Assembly: GCA_029204225.1 (NCBI GenBank)
Contig: CM055094.1
Span: 12,933,314-12,997,313 of the forward strand
Direction: 5' to 3'
DNA: 64,000 nt
Source: Diphasiastrum complanatum
Lineage: Eukaryota; Streptophyta; Lycopodiopsida; Lycopodiales; Lycopodiaceae
Notes under the pieces: generated by a model
What the model was told of the DNA's origin: nothing
Databases searched by the model: none
The model's input: the letters and a program-made list of their open reading frames with translations, nothing else
Position numbers and translations under genes: made by a program
Shown here: piece after piece, positions 1 to 11,620 of the stretch
Position numbering within the stretch: the stretch's first letter is position 1
How the letters are laid out: every line of letters starts with the position of its first letter

Positions 1-3000
1 TCAAGAACATTCCTAATGTGCTTTATGTTCCTGGACTCAAAAAGAGTTTGCTTTCTGTTGGTGTAATGGAAAATCAACATCTTAAGATTGACTTTGTCAA
101 GGATGGATGCCTTATGAGGGATATGAACCACAACCATAAAGTGGTGGCGAAAGGTTTTAGAGATAGTAATTGTGGCCTTTATAAATTGGATGCTGCAAAA
201 CCAGGAGAATATGATTTGGCTATCTCAATAGCATCTCAATCTGAGTTGTGGCATAGAAGACTTGGTCATCTGAACTATGGGAGTTTGAGATTGATGGCAA
301 AACCGAAGATGGTAACTGGGTTACCAGCATTGCAGGATGATCATCATGCAATATGTGAAGGATGTGTCATGGGAAAGCATCACATGGAGACATTCAAGAA
401 AGGTGGAGCTGCAAGAGCTAAGAAACCGCTGGAACTCATTCACAGCGACATGTGCGGCCCAATGAAGACCATGTCGTTGGGAAAAGCATATTATTTTATG
501 ACTTTCATAGATGATTACTATAGGAGGACATGGATTTATTTCTTGAAAAAGAAATCTGATGCTTTTGCTCATTTCAAGGAGTTCAAGACTTTGGTAGAGA
601 ACCAACTGGATGCACGCATCAAAGTGCTAAGATCTGATAGAAGGAACGAATACAAATCTGACGATTTTGAAGACTTTTGCAAGGAACATGGCATCAAAAG
701 ACAATTCACACAGTCACACACGCCGCATAGTAATGGTGTAGCTGAAAGAAAAAACAGGACTATTATCGAGAGTGCACGTTCCATGATGAAGCAAATGGGC
801 TTGACCGATTCACTTTGGTCGGAAGCGTGCAATGCGGCAACATTCTTGCAAAACAGGAGCCCTACAGTTGCGGTTCCAAATGTGACTCCCGAAGAAGCAT
901 TTACAAGAATAAAGCCAAAAATCGACAAGTTTTGTGTCATTGGATGTAAGGCCTACATACATGTGCCAAAGGAGGAGCGAAAGAAACTTGATGCCAAAGC
1001 AATCAAGTGTATCTTCGTCGGTTATGATGAGAGGACAAAGGCATATAGGTGTTTTGATCCTGTAATGAACAAGATTCACATTAGCGAGGATGTAATCTTT
1101 GATGAGATGCATAGGTATGAAGATGAAGACCATGCAAGTGGTGAAAGCATCAAAAGACTTCTCACAATTTTGGAGGAAGAAGATGAAGAAGATGCTCCAC
1201 AAGATGATGCACGTGAAAATGAGAGTCTAGAGGGCGAGTATGAAAGGACACCACCTATTCAAGAGCCTAGGGGGAGGTACTTGCCAATAGGAGCAATAAA
1301 GGAGAAACCGGTTGGAAGTAAGAGCATTACTTGGACACTTCTTGGGATACATACTCTCCATGTAGTGTATCACCTGAATCTAAGATACCAAAATGGTATG
1401 AGAAGATCATGAAGGACGCAAACCTAAACTAACCAGGATCCAGCACACAAGGAGAAGTGAGAAGATCAATGCGGGAAAGGAAGTCTCCCGATCGTTATCA
1501 TGTGAACTATGCCCTAATGAGTGACATTTTGAAGTGTCGAGAGCCATCAAACTTTGATGAGGCAAAAGATCACAAAGAGTGGCAAAGGGCAATGGAAGAG
1601 GAGATAGAAACCATCCACAAGCATGATGCATGGGAGTTGATTGATCTACCACTTGGAAAGAAACCCATTGACAACAAATGGGTGTTTAGAACAAAGTTTC
1701 ATGCAGATGGCACGATAGCAAAGCATAAGGCATGCCTAGTAGTGAAGGGTTATGAGCAAAGAAAAGGAATTGACTATGAAGAGACATTTGCTCCAGTGGC
1801 TAAGTGGACTATGCTACGCCTTGTCATTGCCCTAGCATCTCATTTTGGGTGGAAGATCAAATGGATGTGAAGTCCGCATTTTTGAATGGTGACTTAGAGG
1901 AAGAAGTTTACATGGTCCAACCGCAACGCTTCATGGCAAAAGGGCAAGAATAGAAGGTATGTAAACTACACAAAGCACTTTATGGCCTTAACCAAGCGCC
2001 ACGTGCATGGTATGGACGCATTGACAATTACTTTCTTTCTCATGGGTTTGTAAGAACAAATTCAGATCCAAATCTTTATGTTCTTATAAATGATCATAGC
2101 ATTGCCTTGATTGTACTTTACGTTTATGATATCATTATCACGGGCAATGATGAGAATCTCACTCGTTCTATCAAAGCCAACTTATGCAAGCAGTTTGAGA
2201 TGACATATTTAGATCTTATGCACTATTGCTTGGGTGTCAAAGTATGGCAAACTGACAGTGATATCAGGTTATGTCAAAACAAGTATGTGGGCGAGATATT
2301 GGAGAGATTTCACATGACGGAACGCAAACCTTTCATCACCCCTTGCGAAGCTGGTAAGAAATTATCTCGTATTGATGATAGTGCACATGTTGACGCTACT
2401 CTATTTCGTCGGCTAGTTGGGAGTTTGATATATCTTACGACTACATGTCCTGATATCTGCTATGCTGTAAGTTTGATTAGCCAATTCATGTCATCACCCA
2501 GTATGGACCATTAGAAAGCTGCAAAAAAGATTTTGAGGTATGTGAAAGGTACACCTAACCTTGGCCTAATCTACAAAAGACAAAGTGTTTTACCTAAGTT
2601 GCAAGGTTATATTGTGATTGGGCGGGAAGTATAGATGATAGAAAGTCAACAACATGTTATGCCTTCAATTTTGGTAGCGGTTGTTTTTCATGGTCTAGCA
2701 AGAAGCAAGATACTATTTCTCTTTCTTCCACAGAAGCCGAATATAAAGCGTTGAGTTCTGCTACCCAAGAAGCTGTTTGGCTACGTAAGTTATTGTGTGA
2801 GATTGGCATGAAGCAGCTAAATCCCACTGTTATTTTCTGTGACAGTCAAAGTGGAATACAATCGGCTAAAAATTCTATTTTTCACGCAAGGACAAAACAT
2901 ATTGGAGTAAAATATCACTTTGTGCGTGAAAAGTTACAATCTGAAGATATAAGTATTGTACATTGTTCTACGTTATTACAAGTTGGTGATATATTTACAA

Positions 3001-3017
3001 AAGCTTTAAGTAAATAA
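1..3017 (+). pseudogene. Ty1/Copia pol remnant (GAG-pre-integrase, integrase, reverse transcriptase, RNase H)
   Basis: The polyprotein is cut off by the window start and reads Copia domains in the usual order. LYVPGLKKSLLSVG marks the protease/GAG-pre-integrase border. WHRRLGHLNYGSL and CEGCVMGK give the integrase zinc-binding part, followed by HSDMCGPM, FIDDYYRRTW and ERKNRTI of the integrase core. The frame breaks near 1412-1457, then the RT resumes (NKWVFRTKFHADG, ETFAPVAKW). A frameshift near 1864, a stop near 1951 (in GQE*KV) and a stop near 2514 follow. The RT active site reads YVYD near 2125 instead of YVDD. RNase H is recognisable from STEAEYKALSSATQEAVWL to the end near DIFTKALSK at 3017. 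I see no paired LTR. The element cannot be active. Confidence 0.93.
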
Positions 3018-3323
3018 AAGTTTGAGACTTTTAGAGCCAAACTTGGCTTAGACCTGATCATGTAAAAAGCCTTTACTTGTAATACTATCATGGATGTATG
3101 TTCCATGAATAGAGTAAACTCTAAAATAAAGAGACGTTGATCATTGAGGGAGAGAGTTAAAATAGCAATGATAGACTTATACAGTGCTTTCTTATTTCAA
3201 CGGCACCACAGGTGCTTAGTTTTAGAATTATCAGGTCGTCTTTATTTTACGAGCCCTTTGAGTGCTTTTAAGCAACTTTATCTTTGTACTTGCTGATAAG
3301 TTGTATATACAGTTTGAGGTGAG
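3018..3323. other. Non-coding stretch after Copia RNase H
   Basis: This should be the 3' untranslated and LTR side of the preceding Copia remnant. No clear polypurine tract or LTR start is visible, and the other LTR lies outside the window, so the boundary cannot be set. Confidence 0.4.
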
Positions 3324-4854
3324 CTATTCTGTTGTCTTGTCTTGTTGCACTTGATGTTGTGCTGTGGTGATTGATCCGGTCGGGTGTTTAAACTGTGTTT
3401 TCTTAACTCTAAAAGCGTCTATGCATGATTCATCTTTCACATAACATAAATACGAAAAATACTCAAAATTCAAAATACATTGATTCGCTTCATGAGCAGT
3501 TACAAAAGGTAGATTAGGCTCATCGCCTTTAAGACAAACCCATGAGTCATTATGTAAGAAAGAAATACAATGAGATACATAGTCTTTCTTTAAGGACTCA
3601 TTCCTAGCAAAAACCACTCTTTTCCTAGGATTACTTCCACCTTATCTAGATTCATGACATGAAAAGACAAACTATCTACATAGTCTTGAATCTTCAATGG
3701 CACGTGGGGGACAAAATGGTCCCAGACCTGCTGCTCTCCCCTAGCTGCCATCCTAACCACGTACTTGTGGTCACTTGATGCGGTTGCCAACTGCAGCTTC
3801 TGCACCAACTTAGCATTAATAAAATTATGCGTAGAACCATCATTAAAGAGAACACTCACAGGTTGGCTACCTATGAACCCACTCATGCGAATGAGGTCGT
3901 GAGGTCCAAACACTGCAGTATTAAACAATTCATACAAATTGTTTTATCTTTAAAAGATACATCAATGCAAGAAATAGAAAATTACCTGGTGCCTTAAAGG
4001 AGCGGCCACCCTTCTTCCGTCTCTTCGGGCAATCCTTGGAAAGGTGCCCCTTCTCAATGCAGGAGAAACACAGCCCGTGGCTTTTGGCCTTGTCGAAATC
4101 CACTCTCTCCAACCGAGGGTGCTTCTTTTTCTTCCCCGAAGGAGAAGCTTCGCCGACCATGCGCTCCTTGCCCTTTTAAAAAGATGGACCCGCAGAGGAT
4201 TTGTCTTTGGCTTCGGGCTTTGGTTGTTCTTTGCAGGTTACATTGTGCGTATCGTCAAAAATCCGAACGAAACGCACAACATCCTCTAAGGACTGTGGCT
4301 GATTACGACATACCTCCAACTGATATTCCTTGGGCAAGCCCAAAATGAAATGCAACTTAAGGAGTACCTCGTCTATGCGGTTAAAAAATCGAGAAGCAGC
4401 CTCCTGGAAGTCCTGCAAATAGACATCCAGGGGCTTCATCCCCATTTGCAACGTGGCAAATCGACGATGGTATTCAAAATCGTCCAAGACAGGCATAAAG
4501 GCAGCCTTAAAGGCTACCTAGAAGTCATCCCAAGTAGTTGGGACAGTAGATCGGACTTTAAGAACCTGCCACCATGAGTACGCCTTACCGCGTAAAAACA
4601 TGATGGCCGTCGAAATACGTGAGCTATCTGGTAGATCGTGCATGGAGAAATGCAACGTCCATCGATCTAACCAGACCAACACCACGTCTTGGTGTCTGTC
4701 CTTCCTCTCTCCGGTAATGCTTTGAGCGCATGTCCACAATTTGTTGTTGTATTAAATTTATGCCACACGTCATGTTTTCCATATCAGTCCCAATGGGACT
4801 TGAAGCTCTTGTCTCATCCATAGGGGTATGCATGGACAAAGGAGTAACTGGCAA
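3324..4854 (-). pseudogene. Ty3/Gypsy gag-protease remnant
   Basis: Read on the minus strand from 4854, successive frames give a gag capsid pattern (WLDRWTLHFSMHDLP, FLRGKAYSWWQVL, then a stop near 4518). YHRRFATLQMG and DFQEAASRFFNR continue it. A zinc knuckle follows, CFSCIEKGHLSKDC (CX2CX4HX4C), near 4035-4080. The retropepsin-like part is at 3940-3590: IGSQPVSVLFNDGSTHNFI has ND in place of the usual catalytic D-S-G context, and VILGKEWFLLGM follows. Several frame changes separate the pieces. RT, RNase H and integrase are absent. The weak reading frame at 3324-3617 may be the decayed continuation. Confidence 0.85.
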
Positions 4855-6280
4855 AAAACTAGAGGGAAAACGGTGAACTACAATGTAAAAACCGCAAAAA
4901 GGAAAAAACTAGTGCACAAGGCCTCAAGAAATAACCACTTTGAGAGCAATAACACTCTACAACAACTTGGGAGAATGAGGGAAAGGAAGTGAACATAAAT
5001 TCTTTACCCCTCCCCAAAGCTCCTTTCCACCCTCATGCAAAAAGGACATGTGGGGCCCAAGAAAGGCCCCATTTGTCCCTTTTAGGCCTTTCTAGCCATG
5101 TGGTGCCACCTAAAGGTCCCACATGGCCCCATGGATCCCAAAGATTTATCAAATTAAGTTAAGGCCCCTTCTCCCACCTCCAACTCCAACGTACTGCAGC
5201 TCCTCTCCTACCTTGGGAGATCTGCAAGTACAGAGGAGGAGAAAGGGAGAGGTATGGCCTGTACATACAGAGCTTCAAGAATTGGCTTGACTTTGCTTCC
5301 CCCCTTTTTTTTTCAACTTATCTTTCAAAGTTAAGATAAATAAAACTTTGGTTTAAAAGTTTTTACAATCAAATTGGGAGTGAGTGGGGCCGTGGGGAAG
5401 CGCACTTCCTCCCCTCCCCAACCTATCACATCACTCCCAAAAGTACATACCAGAAAGTACTGGGAGAAAATACTAATCCTCCCACTTCCAAACGCGATCA
5501 GAAGGTAGCACGCTACCACAACACCTTCCCTATGCAGGTAATCAACAAGAACAAACCCCCCCCCTTCCCCCCCCTCCAAAACACCAAACAGGGGAGGCGC
5601 TACTTGCGCTCACTGTAGATACCATAGGAGTTCTTCAAAATTGAAGATGCTGGGCCCGCAGACTAATGAAACAGATTGCATACGGCCAGCTGCCAGAGAG
5701 GGTGATAGCACCTATACAGGTGGCTTAAATCTAAGAGGGAGAGATTAAAACATTCTCCCCCCCCCTCGCGATCTGGAAAACAAATTGCTAAGATTTGAGC
5801 AGCTCTGAAACCGTACAGATCTGCACGATTTTCAGAGAGTGAAGTTTTTTTTTTTCTTTTTTGTTTGTTCAAAGGATGGACACCCGTAGTTCAAGCTTGT
5901 CTGGCGCAGACCGTAATTAACATAAACTGGTTCAAGAATTCAAAAGAGAGTCTTAGCTCATAATTGAATTAAATCTTGAACAAAACAAACTTTGGATTAG
6001 AACTTATTAAAAAAGTTTACCAATTAAACTCAAAGTTTATAAGAAAACTCCTTCCAAACTAAAGAACCAAGAAAACTTTAGAATCAAAAAAGTTTTAAAG
6101 GTTCAAAAGAAAAGGAAGACTATTGCTAAGAAACTTAAATCCAAACTCAGGAATAAACCCAATCTTTTCAAGAATAAACTTGAACAAAGGTTTGATAAAC
6201 CAACAGCCACATTCCCTTATGAAGGAATACCCGAACACAAAGGCAAATAGGGAACATGTGCACCTTAAAAAGAAAATCGA
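4855..6280 (-). other. Leader region of the minus-strand Gypsy remnant
   Basis: This AT-rich stretch without a coding signal lies between the gag start (4854) and the primer-binding site (6281), as expected for an LTR-element leader. C-rich and T-rich homopolymers occur at about 5305, 5555-5575 and 5755-5765. I see no gene here. Confidence 0.45.
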
Positions 6281-6296
6281 CTGTTCTGATACCAAC
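6281..6296 (-). promoter_or_regulatory. Primer-binding site of the minus-strand Gypsy remnant
   Basis: On the minus strand the sequence reads TTGGTATCAGAAC, matching the TGGTATCAGA form complementary to initiator methionine tRNA that many plant LTR retrotransposons use. It sits directly inside the LTR that follows to the right, in the right order for an element read on the minus strand. Confidence 0.65.
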
Positions 6297-6766
6297 TATT
6301 ACAACTCCCTAGGGTCATCGACTACCTTGAAGATTCCGCACACCCCTTACCAGTGATGACGCACCGTAACCGCCCAACTATAGGATCACAACTGACCCAC
6401 TCCCCATGCTCTGGAGCAATCGACATAATCATGCTCGGTCAAGCCTCCTATGAAAACTGGCGTCCCATATCACCAGCCATTGCACTCGACTCTCCCTAGC
6501 ACACATCTCCTGGCCTGGAGATATATCCTGGCTCATGCACGTGCTCTCCATCCACCAACTCCCGGGTAGACTGAGTGAATGGAAAGAGGAAAACTCCACC
6601 ACTATATAGGCATAGCACAGTGGGTCCCATCAAGAATGGTCATGTCGGCAACACAAGACCACCTAGGATGGTGATGCGTGGCACCCAGACATGTCGATAA
6701 CTCCAGTCCTGTGTCATGCCCCTTGCGAGGCCGTCACTGAAGGGTGTACCATTATGGTACATAACA
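6297..6766 (-). repeat. 5' LTR of the minus-strand Gypsy remnant
   Basis: The outer end on the minus strand reads TGTTATGTACCATAATGG (6766 downwards). The inner end abuts the primer-binding site at 6296. Length is about 470 bp. The inner terminus shows TA where a TG/CA end is expected, probably a point change. No second copy was found on the left, so the 3' end of the element has been lost. Confidence 0.5.
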
Positions 6767-7156
6767 CTTGTCCCTTTGAAAATCTTGATATAGGCTGTTT
6801 GCCTAGTAGGCACATCTCACATACATGTAAATCATTGACCATGCTATTGTGATGCATATACAAGATTGATCTCATGCTTAGATGTCCTAATCTTCAATGC
6901 CATAATTGGGCATTTTAAGTACTCACATTAGTAGAAAGTTCATATTCGTGACCCAGAATATACAAATTACCTTCTCTGTTTGTAGAGAGGACTTCTTTAT
7001 AGTTCTTGTCTAAAATGGTACATTGCTTTGAATTGAACAAGGCTCTGCAGCCTTGATTAGTGAACTCGATGACTAACAATTTTTGGTTAATTTGGGTACA
7101 TAAAGTACATCCTTGAGCAAGGTCGATTTAGCACTTGGAAGATAAAGGCGAATAGA
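6767..7156. other. Non-coding spacer
   Basis: No sizeable reading frame and no recognised motif are present. In context this is probably decayed retrotransposon sequence between the Gypsy LTR and the Copia gag-protease remnant. Confidence 0.3.
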
Positions 7157-8040
7157 TCATTTGCCTTCAATCTGTAGTGCACTTGGGTCACCGAAGTAGA
7201 CATACTTCGAATGCTGGTGTGAGGTCTTTGAATAAGGACTTATCATGTATTGAGAAGCACCATAATCGAGGTACCAATCCATGGCTCCTCTAATGGGTTC
7301 ATCTTGTATCATTAGTAGTGTTGGGTATTCGTGAGAGATTTTGGCAGAATCAGATCCTCCATCATGCTGCATCTTCTTCTTTGCTTCGTTGTGCTTGAGA
7401 ACTCGACAATCCTTGATGTTGTGGTTGGTTCTCTTGCAGTACTTGCAGAAGAGTCTGGTCTTAGACTTTTGATGTTGTCGATTGTGTTGTTGTGATTGTT
7501 GGTCTGAATCAGTTTGTTCAACTTTTGTCTTCTTGTCCTTCAAAGATTTCTTCTTCGGGAGCTGTTGCTTATTTGAATAGAGAGCGACCGTCTTCAAATT
7601 CGACGTGGATAAGCTTTTCCTTCTTACTTCTTCCTGCAATAAGCTTTTTGTCACCTTTTGTAGAGACAGGTCAGGAATATTGCTAAGTAACAATACTAAA
7701 TTGTGGTAAGAGAGAGGAAGACTGGACAGAAGAGACATGTTAGCATCTCTGTTCGATACTGGCGAACCTACTACAGCTAACTAATTGAGTAGCTATTTGA
7801 ATCCTTTTAGATGATTAGTGACTGAGGTCCCTTCACTCATCTTGAGCGACATGAACATCTTTCTCAAGAAGAGACAAGTCGATACATATGATGTTTTGTA
7901 TAGACCGGTAAGAATGTACCATGCCTCTTTGGAGCTATAACAATTAGCTACATGAGCTATTTGTGAATCTTTAAGAGTTAGAGATACAATGGCAAAAGCT
8001 TTTTCTTAGGCGGTTAGCATGTCAACAAGAAATGTGCAGG
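7157..8040 (-). pseudogene. Ty1/Copia gag-protease remnant
   Basis: On the minus strand the gag (UBN2-type) begins near 8040 (LKDSQIAHVANCYSSKEAW), is broken by stops near 7780 and 8010, and runs on as a 193-codon open frame from 7738. It contains a zinc knuckle CKYCKRTNHNIKDC (CX2CX4HX4C) and a protease start, DWYLDYGASQYM, where the active DSGA has become DYGA. It ends near 7157 with YFGDPSALQIEG. The orientation is opposite to the Copia RNase H piece that begins about 25 bp to the right. Confidence 0.88.
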
Positions 8041-8063
8041 TATCCTTATCTGTCCGTCATAGG

Positions 8064-8728
8064 ATCAATAATGTATTTTATGGTCTGCACACGACCTGAT
8101 CTTGCATATGCAGTAAGCACATTGTCTCAATACATGTCCAATCTACGCTTACAGCACTGAAAAGCTCTATAAAGAAATCTGAGGTACATTCAAGCTTCAA
8201 AGCACTATGCTTTGAGCTACAATGGTAATACTGAAGCTGCACTCACATTAATCACATATTCAGATTCAAATTGGGTAGGAGACGTGGATACCAGAAAATC
8301 CACATCAGGTTATATTTGTTTCCCTGCAGGAGGACCCATTTCATGGAATAGTTGAAAGCAAAAATGCATTTCATTGTCCTCCACAGAATCCGAATATGTT
8401 GCAGCTACATCAGTAGTGAAGGAGATAATTTGGCTAAGAAGGCTATCGTAGGATTTGCAATTCCCACAGATCGATCCACCAGTACTCTAGTGCGACACAA
8501 TCGAGCTGCATAGCTTTATCTCGGAACCCACGTACTCATGCTAGAACTAAACACATAGAAGTTCGATTCCATTTTCTTAGAGAGAAAGTTCAAAATAAAG
8601 ATGTTGTACTAAGTTAATGTCATACAGACATTATGTTGGTTGATATTTTGACAAAGCCATTGTCTAGAGATAAACATTCTACCTTAGTAGATATGATAAA
8701 TCTCAATTGTAGTTCAGATTCATAACAG
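8064..8728 (+). pseudogene. Ty1/Copia RT end and RNase H remnant
   Basis: The plus strand reads CTRPDLAYAVSTLSQYMS, TYSDSNWVGDVDTRKSTSGY, SLSSTESEYVAATSVVKEI, and ends near MLVDILTKPLSRDKHSTLV. At least six in-frame stops or shifts interrupt it. It is followed by a polypurine tract and an LTR start, so it is the true 3' end of a plus-strand Copia element. Confidence 0.9.
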
Positions 8729-8732
8729 TAGG

Positions 8733-8745
8733 CTTAAGGGGGAGT
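8733..8745 (+). promoter_or_regulatory. Copia polypurine tract
   Basis: CTTAAGGGGGAG lies immediately before TGTTGGAG, the typical Copia arrangement in which plus-strand DNA synthesis is primed next to the 3' LTR. Confidence 0.75.
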
Positions 8746-9500
8746 GTTGGAGTTTAATCTTACTCCTACTCTTCCTAATTGCCCTTCTTATTTCTCTCAA
8801 TTTTACTCTCTCAAATGAAACCTGCAGAAAATGAGCTGTTTTTTCAACAATCTACATTTTTAGACTGATTGTCACTACAGTTTGCATTTTTACATGCAAT
8901 TTCTGACAGTCGGCAAAAGCGAAAAATGCAACACTATATTTTTTCATGTAATTTCTGCCTTGAAAAAAATGCGAAAAACCTAACACTGTAGTTTTACACG
9001 GGATTCTACACAGGCGAAAACTCGACAATGTAGTTTTACACGAGATTCTACACAAGCAAAAAATCTGACACTGCAGTTTTACACGAGATTCCGCACAAGC
9101 AAAAGACCCGACACTCTACAGAAATACACAGGATTTTCACATGCTGTCTAAGTCTTTGTGCTCCAATAACAACTGTTCTAATTATTCAGTTAATGAAATG
9201 TTAAGCAATTTTGTAAATGTAAAGATAGAATAATACAAGGTCTTCCAGTTGCTATAAATGTAAATGAGCAATTGAAGATACAGAGATGATATAGATCATA
9301 AGTCATCATACATTAGAGCATGATCAAACAGAGATCAAATGACTAGAACGAGTCTTTTAGTAGCCGACTCCTCAGAGTTAGTGATTATAGAGAGAGATAT
9401 ATATATTCAGAACTTTAGCAATTGCTTTGAATCTATGAGTAGGATCACGCATTTATCAGCACAATTGTATTGTGGTCTAATCATTGTTACTACAACTTTA
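8746..9500 (+). repeat. 3' LTR of the plus-strand Copia remnant
   Basis: It starts with TGTTGGAGTTTAATC straight after the polypurine tract. The right border is uncertain because no second LTR is available for comparison. It contains a degenerate tandem repeat at about 8870-9125. Confidence 0.55.
8870..9125 (+). repeat. Degenerate ~43-bp tandem repeat inside the Copia LTR
   Basis: The clearest three copies are at about 8986-9120. Each reads roughly GTAGTTTTACACGAGATTC, then TACACAAGCAAAAA and CTGACACT. More diverged copies with ACATGCAATTTCTGACAG lie to the left. A related block in the same orientation occurs near 55215-55410. Confidence 0.65.
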
Positions 9501-10852
9501 TTATAAAGATTCGCTATTGTTCTACATCTTTTTGCATTCTTGTTGAATGAAATTAACTCTCACTCCTCTTATGCAAACATCAACATAAAGAGAAATGTAT
9601 GGTTGTCTCTGACGCCTACGTTATTTCTACAAACTCAAATCAAGCAGACAATGAGATTGGATCTAGATATTTCAATTAAAAACTATCTCAGATCAGATCT
9701 GCTAGACCTATTCCACTTTTCAAGAATCAGATTTCTATGTTGTGAAATTTTTTTTGAAATTCAATCAATCCATAAAAAAAAGTAAAATTTTTCTCAGAGT
9801 CCAAATCAGACTGTATCAGATTAAATCCAAATTTTGACAGAGACTTGATCTGAAAAATCAGAACCTAAAAATAGAACTGGCAAAGGTTCCCTAGGCGAAG
9901 ATTGACTCGGCGAATATTCAATAGTGCTATTTTGGAAAAAAAAAAAAAAAAAAAAAAACTCTTTGATCAGGTTTTTCTGACAATTTCTATAGAAATAACC
10001 TTTGTCAAATTCTCAGATTCAAAATTTGACACAAATAAAGCTAGGGTAAATCCGACGAAGGTTTCTGACACAAAAAAACACAGTTTATATAGTTTAGCGA
10101 GGGTAAAAATCAAGATTTTCTATGATCTGAATAAGAAGAATGTTTGTCGAACTCGAAAATAGTATTTCACTATAAATAGAATATTCAGGAAACTCGACAA
10201 AGATTTTGGCAAAGAATCAAGAGTAATACTGGTATTTTTGCAAAAAACAGACTTTTTTGACAAAAATATGGTAATATGACAACTGATCCTCTGAAAAAAC
10301 CTTTTATTTTTGGTATTATTCTTCGCCGACCTGGCAGTAGATAGATTTGAATCACACCTATGCCCAGTGAATCAGACGAAAGTTCTTTTTCTGTATTTTT
10401 AGGGCTTTGGTGATTTTTTGGTATTTTTTGAAGGTTTTTCTGATGTTTCTGGAACATTGGTGGGAAGGATTGTTCGCCCTTCAAACTAAAGGTTCTGTGA
10501 TCAAAACCAAAGGTGTCTGCAACTCGGTAAAGATTTTCTGAAAGAGGGCAAAAAGCGATCAGCTCTGATGACGATTTTTGGCTCCTTTTGATCAAAATCT
10601 GACAGATTTGATCGATTTTTGTTGTTTTTTCTGATATCTCAGATCCAAATGGATCTTAAGATTGGTGATCTGAATAGCTTTCTCTGTTCTACAATCAAAC
10701 TAGATTTCAAACAAGCAAATCCACTCAAATCAAGCAAAATCACTCCCAAACTAACCCTAAATGCAGATCTAACACTATTCATGCAACAACAAGATGCCTA
10801 ATGCAAGCTAACCATCCAACAAACATGCTGCAAACTGAAAAATTGGCGTAGC
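9501..10852 (-). other. Decayed sequence, probably internal to the minus-strand Athila/Tat-like element
   Basis: No protein family is recognised. The minus-strand frame at 10185-10595 (136 codons) has low-complexity composition and no known motif. Because the primer-binding site at 10853-10870 points into this stretch, the part next to it is best read as the 5' leader of that element. A poly(A) tract is at about 9935-9958. Confidence 0.35.
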
Positions 10853-10870
10853 TCCCCGGCAACGACGCCA
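10853..10870 (-). promoter_or_regulatory. tRNA-Asp primer-binding site, Athila/Tat type
   Basis: The plus strand reads TCCCCGGCAACGACGCCA, one mismatch from the 3' end of plant tRNA-Asp (...GGCAACGGCGCCA). On the minus strand this is the TGGCGTCGTTGCCGGGGA form of the Athila/Tat primer-binding site. It lies four bases from the TGTAGTGG end of the neighbouring LTR. Confidence 0.8.
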
Positions 10871-10874
10871 AAAT

Positions 10875-11620
10875 TGTAGTGGGTTTCTTTCCTTGCCTAA
10901 CCTCAATCCAAGATCTAATCAATCTAGCATCAAAAAGATGAAGTTAGTTGTCACGCATAGATTCGTTCCCATGAGAGCGATAGTATAGTTCATATTTCAC
11001 CATGAATGGAAGATCCAAATCTAACTCTAACATCCATTAACCCTAAGCATTAACACTACATCCATTCACTAGATCCAGAATGAAGATAGCTTACTCTTTC
11101 TCTCTCTCCCTTTCTCCCTCATAAACAGTATAATAACATGTAATCCCAATAACAATCAGATCCAATAATTAGCAAAACACAAATAAAGCATGAGAGATGG
11201 AGGAAAAGTGATAGAGAGCAAGGACATTCATCAATCCATTTCACAAGAGAACCAATCTGCTTTATTGCAATGAGGAAATGAACATGTGTAGGAACTCGAA
11301 TTGGTCCCTTTTTATAGTAGAGAGGAGGACCCTAGCCTCTAAATCCTATTGGTCCATTTCTGCCTCCCTAATTATTCAAATTTAAAAAAGAGTGGGAACC
11401 ATCCAAATTGGAGGAAAATCCAACTTTATTCACTAACTTGACATTTAGGCCCTACGACATTAAAAGTCCCGCAAAAAGGCCTTAAGTCCTTTTATTGACT
11501 TTCTAATTAATCAAATCTCTATGTGATCTTCGGGTTGGACTTACACACATAGGGTGCCAAATTTCTCTCACTTATTAACTAGGGTTAGGGTTGTCTTGGG
11601 ATCCGCAAACCCTCCAAGAG
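10875..11620 (-). repeat. Athila/Tat-like LTR, copy 1 of a tandem pair
   Basis: It runs from TGTAGTGGGTTTC next to the primer-binding site to CCTCCAAGAG, where the second copy begins without internal sequence. Shared landmarks are the TAGATTCGTTCCCATGAGAG block, AAGCATGAGAGATGGAGG and AGGGTTAGGGTTG near the end. Length is about 746 bp. Confidence 0.8.
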
